A stretch of 64,000 nucleotides of DNA from Gonocerus acuteangulatus (taxonomy: Eukaryota > Arthropoda > Insecta > Hemiptera > Coreidae): positions 8,052,326-8,116,325 of the forward strand of contig OX328131.1 in NCBI GenBank assembly GCA_946811695.1. Direction: 5' to 3'. This document shows positions 32,826-44,254 of this stretch, piece by piece (the stretch's first letter is position 1; every line of letters starts with the position of its first letter). The translations under genes and the position numbers were made by a program. The notes beneath the pieces are model-generated. The model did no database searches and had not been told where the DNA came from. It was given only the letters and a program-made list of their open reading frames with translations.

Positions 32826-33343
32826 CACTGATGGGCAAAAATCATTCTGAATAATGTTTCATTCATTATTCAGTCGATTCAATGAACAACGTAATTTTTT
32901 ATTTGTATTCATTATTGAATATCAATTATCTATTAAATGAAAAGGTTTATTGAATAAAAATGATTTATTGACTGAAAAAGGTTTTTGAATAAACGTTATT
33001 TATTCGAATGAAACAATTTTTTGACTTGAAATAGATTTATTCGACTGAAAGTTTTCGTTAAATACAAATGATTTATTTAAACAATCTTTTCTAATAAAAA
33101 TGACTAAGGTCATTAAACGTTTTCTTACTTTTAATGAAAATTATTTATTTAATTGATATTGTTTAGTGAATTTAAAGAAGCTGAGTTTGTTGTTCCACGA
33201 ACCAAATTATTTTAAATGTATAAAAAAAATGAATGAAGAATGAAAAATAATTAATTATGCATTAAATTAAAAAACAAAACAGTCAATGAAAAATGAATAA
33301 ATTCTTATCCAATAAATATTTGTTGAAAAATGAGCCAACCCTG
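32826..33343. mobile_element. Possible hAT-like MITE, AT-rich
   Basis: The end CACTGATGGGCAAAAATCAT is loosely inverted by ATGAGCCAACCCTG, and the interior is repetitive ATTCATTATT/GAATAAA sequence. No clear 8-bp duplication was found, so this is tentative. Confidence 0.35.
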
Positions 33344-33930
33344 TTATTCATAGAATAAAACATAAATTAGTGGATCAATAACTTATTGATAAACCGTTAC
33401 TTAAAGAAGGAAGTTCATCGGTTCAGAGAATAAATAATCAAAGAATATTCATAGATAACAGAAATATTGGTGGTTCAATCTCAAATTGGTCCGCTTTTTA
33501 TGAAATTTTGTACAAAAATACCTTGTCTCAAACGATTGGTCAAGTCATCATTCAGCAGAATTCGCCTATCGGAGAACTTTTTTTGGGCGGAAATCACACG
33601 AAACTATGTTAGCTATCCAGATAAACTTTTTATAGGTAATGTGATATTGGAAATCAAATGAAACAATTTTCAGGGTTATTATCTACAACCATTGTTAAGA
33701 AAAGTGAAAAAAATGGCTTTCTAGAATATTGATTTATACTTGGGGATTCAGTTGAAACATTTGAAGTTGCACTTTAACATAATTTAAACAATGTTATAAG
33801 AGTTATTTTTGGAGGTGAGGAAGTAATAGAAAAAAAATTAAATTACACACATTGGCAGTTTTAAGATTTTCGTATTGGACGGGTTTTTGTCACGTTTTTC
33901 TCTTTACTTGCACTTAGCAAAACAATTTTA
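33344..33930. other. Diverged Helentron-B-like interior
   Basis: GGTTCAATCTCAAATTGGTC, GAAATTTTGTACAAAAAT and TTGGGGATTCAGTTGAAAC resemble the interior of family B in order and spacing. Termini are missing. Confidence 0.45.
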
Positions 33931-34716
33931 GGGTCTTTTTGGGAAGACCACATCCAGTTACTTTTGAAGAAGCAGTAGTGATTGTATCAGTTATGCATGC
34001 GCATAACTCCTTTGCCTTCCCATTGGAGGATTCCGATGACCAATTGCATTGGTTCTTGCTGGGAGTAAAGTAACCTTCAACAGTGAATTAGCTTTTGTTT
34101 ATGAAAAAGCTGTGCTTATGCTAGTGAGAAAAAATGAGTCTTTTACAATTAGTTCGCGATGTTCCTGACAAAGAAAAAGGGATTGGTTTCTTACTCGGAA
34201 AAATTAATGGAATCCTATTAATTTTAGCGAGTTGGATAGACTAGAGTCGCTAAAATTAATAGAATTCTATTAATTTTAGCGAGTTGGATTGACTAGAGTT
34301 TTGATATCTTCTTCAGCGAGCGTAGCGACCGGAAACGCATAGCACGTATGCCCATAATGCTTAATAAATGTAAAATATCCAAAAAAGAGAGAGAGAGAAA
34401 AGGAATAAAATATGTTTGTTTACAAATATCGTCGTTTGTTATCCTTCATAACCTGCAAAACAGTCAACTTTAATGCTTAATAACTTATTTCATAGTTGAG
34501 ACAATTGATTTTGATCATATCAACCTTTTTATTAATAAATATTGCTTGTCATTATCTAATATGAAATATAACCGTAGATAACAAGCCAAGGAGCAATAGA
34601 TAACCAGCAAAGAACCTATAAGCTAATCAGTAAGCGTATCAGCGAGTACGAGTAACTGTTATAAATCACTACTGCTACTTCAAAAGTAACTGGATGTGGT
34701 CTTCGAAAAAAGACCC
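33931..34716. mobile_element. GGGTC...GACCC foldback MITE with 8-bp TSD
   Basis: The left end GGGTCTTTTTGGGAAGACCA and AGTTACTTTTGAAG is inverted at the right (CTTCAAAAGTAACTGGATGT ... AAAAAAGACCC). The perfect TSD CAATTTTA lies at 33923-33930 and 34717-34724. Inside is the AGCGAGTTGGATTGACTAG block found in the GGTAAA-type elements. It is a relative of 5911-8560 and confirms that element's termini. Confidence 0.85.
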
Positions 34717-34724
34717 CAATTTTA

Positions 34725-35223
34725 TTATTTTTATTTTATTTTTTCACCATTTGGTGATTTTTCTTAGATTCTTAGGAATAAAATTCTATACTGTTACAAA
34801 AGTATCCGTCTCTCGATTATTTTGTGTATTGTTAAATGTTCTGTCTGTTTTTTTTTTCATTAATCCAACAAAAAGACAATATATTTTTGTAGATATGTTT
34901 GTATTTATTTATTTGGTTTTAGAGCCCACAAATGGGTGATTTGCTCTATAAACAAGTCAGGTGCAAACAAAATAGAAGAACTATAACATCAAAAATTAAA
35001 AATTCTAAAGAACCAATTAAACAAATGAAAATATCAAAATTTATACAATATTAATAAAGAAAAAAAAATCAATCATTAAAGGTCAACTATAAAAACAAGA
35101 AAGTAAAAAATTAAATCAATTATTCTTAATAAAATAAAAATGCTGTCTTTTCGCTCTATTTTGGACAAATACAATTTTATTTTAACATATATTAAAATAT
35201 TTTAATTTTTCTATATTTCTTCA
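34725..35223. other. Unassigned AT-rich sequence
   Basis: TTTATTTATTTGGTTTTAGAGC and the following bases near 34,905 resemble retroelement tails at 16,380 and 19,745. No gene is seen. Confidence 0.4.
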
Positions 35224-35459
35224 TACAGTGAAACCTCTCTATAGCGGACACCTCTGGGAGAACCAAAGTTGTCCACTATAGAGAGGTGTCCGCTATACAG
35301 AGGGGTTGGTCCAGATGGATGCATACCGAATTTGTATATTTAATTCATGTTTTAATTAACCATTTAATGATTACCCATAACAAGTTTTTTTTTAAGTATA
35401 TAGAAAGAAGTTCAATAAGTATAAACTTAAAAAAAGTATTTATTCTAAAAAGTTTAAAG

Positions 35460-35639
35460 CATAAAGAAGTTCATAGTTCTCGGACAACATTTTTGTAAAA
35501 ATTTTCCGTCCGTTTCTTCAAAATTTCATCTTTCTTTTTCAATATTTCTGCTAACTTTACGCACACCACATTTATCGCAATTGGAAAATGTTATCACGTA
35601 AATTTTTTCTTTAAGTGTCAGAGATTTCCGATTAGACAT
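35460..35639 (-). pseudogene. Tigger transposase N-terminal DNA-binding fragment
   Basis: From ATG at 35639 the reading MSNRKSLTLKEKIYVI matches the start of the Tigger/CENP-B helix-turn-helix, which binds the terminal repeats. It continues GVRKVSRNIEKER, and after a frameshift ILKKRTENFYKNVV. The rest is lost or displaced by the LINE. A stop and a frameshift show it is inactive. Confidence 0.7.
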
Positions 35640-35764
35640 ATTGAAGAGAAAGCACGATACTCACTCAACAAGAGCTAAAAACCAAATGAAAAGTGACGAG
35701 AAGGAAGTTCTGCAGAAGGAATGTGAACCGAACAGAGTTATGGAATATTCCCGGAACCGTGATA

Positions 35765-36817
35765 CCCCGTAGGCAAAACAATAGTAATCTTTCACAAAAC
35801 GAAGACCTAAGCACATTCCTAATATAACTTATAATAACATTATAATCCCATGGGAGAAAAACATTAAGTACCTAGGGGTCAACTTAGACAGCAGGCTAAA
35901 TTTTGCAAAACATGTTAATTATATTTGTGATAAAGCTAACAAAACTCTCTGTAAAATATATCCATATTTCAACAAGAAGTCCTCACTGAGCCCATCTAAT
36001 AAACTACTCCTATTTAAATCAATAATAAGACCTGTATTATCATACGCTTGCCCTGCATTCAGCTTTATATCAAAATCAAATTTGCAGAAAATACAAATAT
36101 TTCAAAACAAGTGTCTCAGAATAACCAATAACTACCCGTACTATACAAAAATCTCAAAAATGCACACTGAAACAAAAATACCATACATAAAAAAATATAT
36201 ATATAAACTTACGTATAGTTTCTTTCAAAGATGCAGGAAAAGCAGGAATCCACTGATAAAAGAAATAGGTAACTACACCAAAACATCAAGTAAAAGATAC
36301 GTGCACAAACGTACTAACCACATCCTTATGAACAGGACTACTGAAAAGTAAATATGTAAGCTCTAGGTGGTATAATATCTAGTATACTGCCTGATCTCTG
36401 CTCCTATTATCTCATATCAGTCTTTAATGAATTTAGTTTGCTCAATTAGTTTTATGTCTAGTAATTATTAATTATTATTAATATTATTACTATTATTATC
36501 TATTATTATCTATTATTATTACCTCTCCTATTACTTATCAGTGTAATATCTCTTCAAATAATTATTATCATTATCATTGTAATTAAGTATTATTTATCAT
36601 TAATTATTTTAGTTATCGTTAATTTTATATTATCATTATATGATGTATCTTAGTAGTTAGTAGTATAAGTCAGGGTTTTTGTGACATTTTTCCCTTACAA
36701 ATAATTTATAGACTTTATTTTCACTGCAGTGTGTTAATCCTAGAAATAGAGTGTTTGTGTGGTATAGAGGTACACACGTGTAATTGTAATCGTTGTCTTT
36801 TATTCAATAAACATATT

Positions 36818-36870
<53 letters not shown>
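35765..36870 (+). mobile_element. Jockey-clade LINE, 5'-truncated, with poly(A)
   Basis: Coding starts inside the end of the reverse transcriptase, runs to a stop at 36349-36351, and is followed by a ~470-base 3' UTR with TTA-rich repeats, AATAAA at 36,806 and an uninterrupted A-run of about 47 (36,824-36,870). The tail and single orientation are the hallmarks of target-primed insertion. It lies inside the Tigger element and so is younger than it. Confidence 0.85.
35793..36351 (+). pseudogene. LINE reverse transcriptase C-terminal part
   Basis: PWEKNIKYLGVNLDSRLNF is the classic Jockey-clade block after the RT thumb (W-x-x-x-x-K-Y-L-G-V-x-L-D). It is followed by SIIRPVLSYACPAF and LQKIQIFQNKCLRITNN. 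The reading is open for about 186 codons with no stop, but the preceding segment (KTIVIF at about 35,775) is in another frame, and the catalytic YADD is absent. Confidence 0.85.
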
Positions 36871-36874
<4 letters not shown>

Positions 36875-37239
36875 CCAGCGGGAAAATCATATGCTTCTGC
36901 TGAAAAGGAAGGTGTTCCTGTTGTGAAATTCCTAGGAAGATATTACTAGTCACTATTCTATATATATATATCTTATTCTTACAAAGAGTTTGTTATTGTT
37001 AACGCATTTTACTGGAAACCTACACCTATGGGAACGCTTCTATAAATAACATTAGCTGTAATTGTCCGTAGTAAGGAGGTAAAAAATCAGATTTTTCTGT
37101 CCGTGTCCTTTATACAGAGGTGTCAGCAATATAGAGGTTTATTTTATCTATAGAAAAATTCGAGACTGCGAGAAAATGTCCGCTGTAGGGAGGTGTCCGT
37201 TAAGGGAGGTTTCCTTTAAGGGAGGTTTCACTGTACATG

Positions 37240-38050
37240 TTTATTTGTTTTAAAAAGCCTAAAATTTCACGTGGTATGTTGATGTTTTCACGTTTCCTGC
37301 AGTCTGTTATTAAGTGTTTTACAGTTAATGTCTTATTGCATTCTGTACATAGTGGTATGACTTGTTTTGACGTTAAGTCATATGTTTGTATTACTTATCG
37401 TTTGTATTATAGATTACCTTTAAAATGAGCAGAAAACAAGGAGACGGATTGAGTAAATTTCAGTCATGTTATTGTACATTTTTTTGGCATGAAATGATGC
37501 TTTTCTTCGAGATTGTAGTAAATGTTTACATTTTTCGCTAAATAATCAAATTGAACTTTAACTTTTTCAGGGCTTTTGAAATACCATTTAATGAAATATA
37601 CACAAACCTCCTTAGATGAGTTAGTTCCTATGAGTCCAAACTTTCTTTCTTTCCCTTGCCGACGTTCTAAATTTAATTTATTTTTAAGAGAAGATAGTTT
37701 CTTTCTTCTCACGGTGATAAGTCTCCCGTCTGTTGGGAGTTTTTAGGAAAACCCCGCTTTCCCGCCGAGTATCGGTTTCCACAACTCTTGAAGAAAATGT
37801 AAGACCGATCTCTGGAAGAAGGTGTTTCCTATAACAATGGTCCGGATAAAAACCGATGGGAGCTACAAGACGAAAACCTCCTTCAAAACCTTATAGTTTT
37901 TTTTTCTTCGCCTATTTTTCACTATCGAAATAAATGGGTTTAACGGTAATAATTTATTAAATATTTCAAGGGCCTCAACGAACTAGGTTTTGCAACACTC
38001 AGAAATCGATAATATTAGTTTTAGAACAAGGTATTCATGGATAAATCTAT
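37240..38050. other. Unassigned sequence
   Basis: There are several short open frames, but I found no recognisable domain or element end. Confidence 0.4.
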
Positions 38051-38059
38051 ACAGCATTG

Positions 38060-38300
38060 TGTTTAGGTGTTTTTCTCAGTTGTTGAGCCTTTGAGTTCGA
38101 AAATTGGGCGCAAAGAATGATTTTATCTTCCAGTGTCGTTCTTTAAAGTTCGGAAACAACCAGAGACCCTGACCGTGCCTACGCCCACCCAGCTTTTATT
38201 GGGTTCACTAGAGAGGGAGAAATTAAGTGGTCGGAGTACTGACCACAATACATGCCGTATGGTCAAGAATAGAACATCCTTTTAGTATCGGCCTTCTCGC
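38060..38300 (+). repeat. Dispersed repeat, possible tRNA-headed SINE (copy 1)
   Basis: GAGTTCGAAAATTGGGCGC resembles a decayed B box. The following ATTTTATCTTCCAGTGTCGT, CCCACCCAGCTTTTATTGGG and ATGGTCAAGAATAGAA are shared, diverged, with 38998-39260. Confidence 0.45.
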
Positions 38301-38341
38301 TAACAAAGGAACTGATTTTTTCCTATTATAATTATAAATTT

Positions 38342-38348
<7 letters not shown>

Positions 38349-38404
<56 letters not shown>
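38349..38404. repeat. CA/AT microsatellite
   Basis: Five CA repeats are followed by about 24 AT repeats. Confidence 0.95.
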
Positions 38405-38408
<4 letters not shown>

Positions 38409-38512
38409 AAATGAGATGGAGATAGTCAGCCGTTGCGGTGATACGAAGTCAAGGGATGGTTGGGATTCGGCTAGGATAAAAAAGTCAGATCTTCAGGCAG
38501 AAATCTATATTG

Positions 38513-38546
38513 GACGTTTCGGCTGCACTTCGGCAGCATTCTTCAG
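38513..38546 (-). ncRNA. Hammerhead ribozyme motif
   Basis: The minus strand has CTGAAGA (N7 = A is allowed), a stem II of five or six pairs between TGCTGC and GCAGCC with loop CGAAGT, GAAA, C and GTC. Stem III is again only ACGT. Stem I is weak, so activity is doubtful unless dimeric. Confidence 0.7.
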
Positions 38547-38756
38547 CTAAAAAAAAATATACACAAATTACATCTAAGAATAATCAGCCAGTAATGAGCT
38601 TTTTAAACATCATGAAAATAAATTTTGAGGCAATATATTTCTTTTTTTTTTTTCATTTTTCAAAAAAGATTGCTTCAAAATTTATTGTCATGATGTTTAA
38701 AAAGCTCCTTTCAGTCTGATTATTCTTACTTGTAATTTGTGTAAATTTGTTTTTAG

Positions 38757-38790
38757 CTGAAGAAGGCTGCCAAAGTGCAGCCGAAACGTC
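38757..38790 (+). ncRNA. Hammerhead ribozyme motif
   Basis: CTGAAGA at 38757-38763, stem II GGCTGC (38765-38770) with GCAGCC (38777-38782), GAAA at 38783-38786 and GTC at 38788-38790. It is the inverted partner of the copy at 38513 and could pair with it into a long hairpin instead of folding as a ribozyme. Confidence 0.75.
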
Positions 38791-38997
38791 CAATAATGAC
38801 TTATATAGATAAGTGGAGGGGTAGTAGATTATACAAAACATATTTTTTATATAGGTATTATGAAAGAATGTTTTGCGTTTTTCTCGGAAACAAAGCAAAA
38901 ACGAGACGTATGCAAAAGGACTTTTTTTCTTTCATTTTTGTTTTTCAACAATTCCCGAAGTTTTGTTGTTTATTTTGGGGATACCCTGTTTATGGGG

Positions 38998-39260
38998 GCG
39001 ACGTTAGGTCAATGGCAGAGCACTCAACTAATGAACTGGAGGAAGCGCGCGCACTATAGAATTTTATCTTCTAGTGTCATCGTTTGAGGCCTTGATTAGG
39101 GGTCCCAGATCATCCCTAGGCCTACCCAGCCTTTTATTAATTTATTAATGGGTACCTGCAAAGGAGAAAATCAGGCGACCGGTATATAGTACTGACAAAA
39201 CTATCTCCCTTGTGTGCCATGTGGTCAAGAACAAGATGGCCTCCACAGGAAAATGAATTA
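38998..39260 (+). repeat. Possible tRNA-headed SINE (copy 2)
   Basis: TAGGTCAATGGCAGAGCACT resembles the A-box half of a tRNA. The B box is not clear. The body matches 38060-38300 (ATTTTATCTTCTAGTGTCAT, AGTACTGAC, GTGGTCAAGAACAAGATGG). Confidence 0.45.
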
Positions 39261-39540
39261 GGAGTTAAATTGATGAAACTTTTATTGTACTTATATTTCT
39301 CTTGTTTTAGTTGTTTTAGCAATGTTTGTTTATTTTGGAAGAAGGAAAGTTATCTGTAGGGGAAATACCAGATGATTGAACTATACCCAGGTCGCATAAT
39401 ATTTTATTTGTGGGTTTGTTAAAAACGGATGTTAACAAGTAGGTATGATAATTATGTGAATGGAGTAGTCATAGTATTTGAACTCATCGTCATTGAAACG
39501 AAGCTCTTAATAATATTACAAAATAAATGTTTAATTGCAT
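39261..39540. other. Unassigned sequence
   Basis: Nothing was recognised in this short AT-rich stretch. Confidence 0.4.
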
Positions 39541-39547
39541 CTTCAAA

Positions 39548-39600
39548 AAGTCTGACGCCTAGGAACTGCGTCATGTTGGCGCGTTTCCTTACATGATGAT
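39548..39600 (+). mobile_element. Helentron-like left terminus
   Basis: AGTCTGACGCCTAGGAACTG, CGTCATGTTGGCGCGTTTCC is the left-end layout of family B with changes. No matching right end was found nearby. Confidence 0.5.
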
Positions 39601-40214
39601 GATGATGACGATTGATCTTGAGATGCGCGTGCTCCTAGAGTGTCTATAATCCACGCAGGACGTCCGGTCATCTCCTTGCATACTAATCATCAGAAGGCAA
39701 TGTCCTCACGGAGGGTTTTAGGCCTGATGAGTATTCCTGGGAGGTTCTCGAGGTATAGTCTCAATATCAATACTAGGTGCTTAAATCGGTGGACATTGAG
39801 GGAGCACTATAGCCCGTTCAAATAGACGGAAAAGTTCAATTGCGCATGCCTGAACTTCTGAGGGAAATTTCCGTTTCTTTCGGCCATTTGCACAGCTGAA
39901 TGAACTGTAAACAATACTCTCACTACTTTAATTTTTTAAACCAATTTTTACACCATACCGAACGTGTTTCTCTTTCTACCCATAGCAACTGCAAAACCGA
40001 GAAATGCTAACGCGTCGTCGTCAGGAGTAAAGGCCATGATGATTGAGACTGAAAAGATATTTTAGGTTCGCCTGAACATTTGGCGCCCGGCCTTCAGGTG
40101 GAGTGTTCAGTTCGAACTGACAAGCCTGTCTGTCCGTGTGTAAACTGCTTTAGAATACTGTCAGTCTCCTGTTGTGGAGCTTTAAACTTCCTTCTCTTTG
40201 AGATTTTATTTTAT

Positions 40215-40983
40215 ACTAGCTGTTGCCCGGCGTGCCATGCTACACCTACTTTCTGCATCTAGAAAAGCAAATATAAATTCGAAACCAAATAAGAAATATT
40301 CAAATATAATAACGCAAACCTGTAACTGATCGGGTTCACAGTTTTGAACCCGTGGCTTCCGAGCTGCGAGTCCTAGACGATTTTGTGACTATTTTTTGAC
40401 ACTCCCCGGTTCAGGATCTACCTGTGTACCAAGCTTAGTCAGAGTAAATCAAACAGTGTGGATTTGTATAAAGAACAAAAAGACAGACAGCTGATAGACG
40501 ATTTTGACCTAGCCTATGACACTCCCCGTATCAAGATCTTCCTGTGTGCCAAGTTTGGTCAAAGTAGGTCAAACGGTGTAGATGTGAATAAGGAACATAC
40601 AGACAGCTGATTAGAAATTTTGACCTAGCCTGTGGCACTTCGCGTATCAAGACCTAGCTGTTTGCCAAGTTTGGCCAAAATTGGTCAACGGTATGGAATT
40701 GTATAAGGAACAAATATACAGTCTGACTGCTTGTAGACGTTTTTGACCTAGCCTACGAGTCTCTCCGGATCAATACCTACCTGTGTGCAATGTTTGGTCA
40801 AATCCGGTCAGATGGTGTGGACTTGTAGATGGAACAAACAGACAGACAGACAAACAGCTGATTTTTATACAAATCGCTTTTTAACGAAGGATCAAACCCT
40901 ACCAATAACTGCTTCTATTCCTTTACTAATGGCACTAGGGATATGAACGGAACCGCGCTAAGATGATGCAGGTCCTATTTCCG
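40215..40983 (-). mobile_element. Helentron-like copy with ~120-bp tandem units
   Basis: The right end holds, on the minus strand, GGACCTGCATCATCTTAGCG and CGGTTCCGTTCATATCCC, the family-B left terminus. The body (40,380-40,870) has four degenerate units with TTTTGACCTAGCCTATGACA, TGTGCCAAGTTTGGTCAAA and AAACAGACAGAC. Its left limit is uncertain. Confidence 0.6.
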
Positions 40984-40984
40984 A

Positions 40985-41745
40985 AAGTCGCACTTTTTTT
41001 TTTTTTTTTTTTTATCAATTCTGTCTGACAACACAACATTTAGGTTTTAATATAGCCTAATTGGTTGAATTAAAGAATGTTTTTACTTTATTTTGGACAA
41101 GGCAGTTTTTAATGGTTCCTCCAATTTGTAAATGCCGTCCTAATTTCTCGCAGGACTGATTAAAACGCTCCAGAAATTACTCTGCAGAGTAAATAGCGTT
41201 TCAGGCTTGCTAAGCATCTCTCCAATTCCAAGTATAGTAATTGCCTTAAGAACTGGACGAGAAAAAAATTTAGTTAGTCCAGAAAAAAACAGGAATAAAA
41301 AATATACATTTCTTTGAGTGCAGCAAAAAGGAACTATTAAAGCAACAAGTCGGTGGAAAAAAGTAGCCACAGACATGGAATAATTCTGGTAGGTTTTATG
41401 GTTTTTTTTTGTTTTGTTTTTTAAGCTGAATACAAAAATTACCTCAATTTTCTCCACACTTAGTGTACACTTATTTTCCGAAACATGGGGATTATACAGA
41501 AAAAAATCCACAATACAAAGAGAAAAAATCAACAATATTTTATTACAAAAAAAAAACTATGATATTTTTTTTTAGCATTTTCCGAAGTAATGTAGCTTTT
41601 GGGGCTGCTCCTATGAATGAATTTTTGAAAAATCTCTTCAAATCTTTATCAACCGTTCCTACGAGATACAGAAAAAATGAGACTCAAAGTAACTCCGGCA
41701 ACTTTCTTGTTTAAAGATACTCTGGCAGAATGTTCACTTATCCCA
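40985..41745. other. Unassigned AT-rich sequence
   Basis: T- and A-runs and overlapping open frames on both strands are seen, with no recognisable domain. Confidence 0.4.
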
Positions 41746-41749
41746 AAAA

Positions 41750-42095
41750 ACGTTTGTTGATACTCTGGTAGAATGTGGATACATCAAACAAAACGTTTGT
41801 TGGCACACTGGTATAATGTTGATATAACCCACAATACGTTTGTTGATACTCTGGTAGAATGTTGATACATCAAACAAAACGTTTGTTGGTACACTGGTAT
41901 AATGTTGATATAACCCACAATACGTTTGTTGATACTCTGGTAGAATGTTGATTTATCCCACTAAACGTTTTTTGCTACTCTCGTAGAATGTTGATACATC
42001 CCACAACATGTTCTCTCGTCTGATATTAAGAATCTCGTATAATGTTGATATAACCCACAAAACGTTTGTTGATACTCTGGTAGAACATTGATTCA
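41750..42095 (+). repeat. 43-bp minisatellite, about 8 copies
   Basis: The unit is GTTTGTTGATACTCTGGTAG then AATGTTGATACATCAAACAA AAC. Two variants (ATACATCAAACAAAA and ATATAACCCACAATA) alternate, suggesting an 86-bp amplification step. Confidence 0.9.
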
Positions 42096-42301
42096 TCCTT
42101 GACTGACCGCTGGTGATTCATAAATCGTCTGGAGGAGTGAAAGGCAATAAGCCCCGCAGACTTTGACCTTCGCCTTGCTCTTCCAACAACTCCAGCGACC
42201 CTCAAACTATTTACCGGGCAGACGATGCAATGCTCCTATTGCGGACGACCTGTTCACGTAAAATGGGAATGTATGCTTTTATATGGGTCTAATTGCATGT
42301 A

Positions 42302-42302
42302 A

Positions 42303-42354
<52 letters not shown>

Positions 42355-42388
42355 ATACATACATATATATACATACACACACACATAC
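42302..42388. repeat. AT/CA microsatellite
   Basis: About 20 AT repeats run into ACACATACATAC-type repeats. Confidence 0.95.
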
Positions 42389-42879
42389 AAGTGCATATAG
42401 ACCTCGGCAAAGATGAATGTGAGCCAAATTATGTAAAATGTAAGTTGGAATAAATTATCAAAACATCTTCGACGTCCGGAGGTCGTAAAACCTAATTCCG
42501 GAACATAAAAGATAAGAGGGCTCATTTTTCTATCCTCCAGAGTCATCAAGCTGTGTATAGCTCGGTATGTCCGCCGGCGGAATTTAATCTCAAGGCAAGT
42601 TTGCTTTCAGGCTCCGACATTGCCCTAAGCTGCTCTAGAAGGCTTGTCAAAATTAATTATATGCTCTGAAAAACCATTCTTGTTTATGTTAGTTTTTTTT
42701 TTTTTTTACGAGCTGCCAGTAACTAATACGTTAATAGCAGGTAAGGAGTTAAATGTTGTAATGGGTGGGTTATCTGATAGATTAATAGGGAGAAGCCCAG
42801 GGGCATTGCTGTCTTATGGAGGAAAGTAAACAACGAGCGATGGTCAGTGGCGTCCTTGACAGGTCAGCAACCTTCGTCG

Positions 42880-43465
42880 TGCAAGGAAGTGCATCTTTAG
42901 TCAAGTGCAAAGAAGTTCATTTCCAGCGGTACTTGTTCCATATCTCCTTGATGGGCTATCAATATAACATCAAGCGGATCGGACTTCCTTGAAAGGTCAG
43001 TCATCACTCGTTGTGCAAGAGAGTGCACTTTAAGTGAAGTTCAATGAAGTGCATTCAGCAGTGGAACTTGGACTTTTACTCAAAACTGCGTAATCAAGGA
43101 AGGTAACAACATGAGGATCAGGCTGCTTTGATAGGTCAGACATTCCCCGTCGTGCAAGGGAGTGCATCCTGAGTATAGTGCAAATGAGTGCAATCCTGAT
43201 TATAGTGCAAGGAAGTACATTCGGCAGCGGAACTTGGTCCCTATCTCCAGGATGGGTTATCACGGAAGATAACAACAAGCGGATCGGGCTCCCTTAAAGC
43301 TCAAACATCCTCGTTGCACAATTTATTGCACCTTAAGCCTTGTACAACGAAGTGCACTCTCGAGCGTAACTTGCACCTTATCAAGGAAGGTGAAAACTAG
43401 AGTTGAATGTAACTTCTTTGACAATAAAGCAATCTCACGTCGTGCAAGGAAGTGCAACATCGGTC
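42880..43465 (+). repeat. Degenerate ~135-bp tandem repeat, about 4-5 copies
   Basis: TCGTGCAAGGAAGTGCAT and CAGCGGAACTTGG-type segments recur roughly every 110-150 bases with many changes. It lies upstream of the first SEA-gene exon; I see no coding signal. Confidence 0.75.
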
Positions 43466-43973
43466 TAGTGTAAGGATTTGCATTTTGAGTCCAGTATTGT
43501 TCTTGTAGGAAGGTCACAACTAGCTATATATGATATGTTCAGTGATTTTCTGTTGGTGCTTATAAAGACTGTTGTAAGATATTTCTGTTCTAGTTTCCTT
43601 ATTGAGGAACGTAAACCGCGACAGTGGTTAAAACTCCCAAAGTGGTTGTTTTGTTCTTTTGAACGGGGGTTTGTCTTTATTTAACTTACTTTTTAATTGG
43701 TTGTTTTTGTTTTTTTTTTTACTTTCAATTGCACTTATTTGTAAAATTAGTATCTCAGAAAAGAAGGAAAGAAAATGAGAAAGTTATTGCTAATAGTGTT
43801 TTCCTAGAGTGAACGTTGAGAAAGCGGGTGAGTAATTTCGGCTTGGGATACTGTCAGTTTTCTGTTGTGGCGCCTTAAATCTTGCATCTCTTTGATATTT
43901 TATTGTATATTTTTAAATTTTTAAGATTAAAACCTATTTCTTTACTATTTACTATATTTTATTTTTGTTTTAG

Positions 43974-44112
43974 AGTTGGCGCCGTGAGGAGAAGAGATTG
44001 CGGCAAAGAGACGACCATCTTCAGCCATGTTGTTCTCTGCTGACCCTCCTGGTACTGTTTCTTGTACTCCTAGGTGTTCTGGCTGTTTCAGGGTTGGCGT
44101 TATACATCGGAG
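43974..44112 (+). CDS. SEA-domain membrane protein, exon encoding the transmembrane helix
   Basis: The acceptor TTTTTGTTTTAG and donor GAG/GTATTT bound a 139-base exon read from its first base: SWRREEKRLRQRDD, then a Cys pair, then SLLTLLVLFLVLLGVLAVSG followed by LALYIG. A run of Arg/Lys before about 24 hydrophobic residues, with no signal peptide, indicates a type II single-pass membrane protein with cytosolic N-terminus. The frame is closed immediately upstream (TAG in the acceptor), so at least one earlier exon with the start codon exists; I could not locate it. The exon ends in phase 1, matching the next one. Confidence 0.8.
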
Positions 44113-44254
44113 GTATTTACTTTTTATTATAATAGCTATCTCATAATGATTTATAATAACACGAGTAAAAAGTGAGGGTAAAATTATCTTCACTTTTTCC
44201 TCTTATTAATCCAGCCTTTAGTGTTACCACCATATTTCCAATTTCTTTAAACCT

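Larger units (their letters stand above)
35226..37233 (-). mobile_element. Tigger/pogo element containing a LINE insertion
   Basis: CAGTGAAACCTCTCTATAGC at the left and GGGAGGTTTCACTG at the right are inverted termini, each with TA outside (35224-35225, 37234-37235). Further GTGTCCGCTAT-type repeats lie inside both ends. The transposase start is on the minus strand near the left end, so that end must carry rearranged sequence. About half of the length is an inserted Jockey LINE. Confidence 0.85.
38414..38800. mobile_element. Penelope-like 3' ends in inverted pair
   Basis: The arms 38509-38640 and 38676-38797 are reverse complements, each holding a hammerhead motif next to GGACGTTTCGGCTGC or its complement. 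The outer left part (GATACGAAGTCAAGG, TTGGGATTCGGCTAGGA) matches 28065 and 56355. No endonuclease spacer remains. Confidence 0.75.

Noticed and set aside
41750..42095. CRISPR-like array of 43-bp repeats
   Set aside because: Units are directly adjacent with no spacers, in an animal genome; it is a minisatellite.
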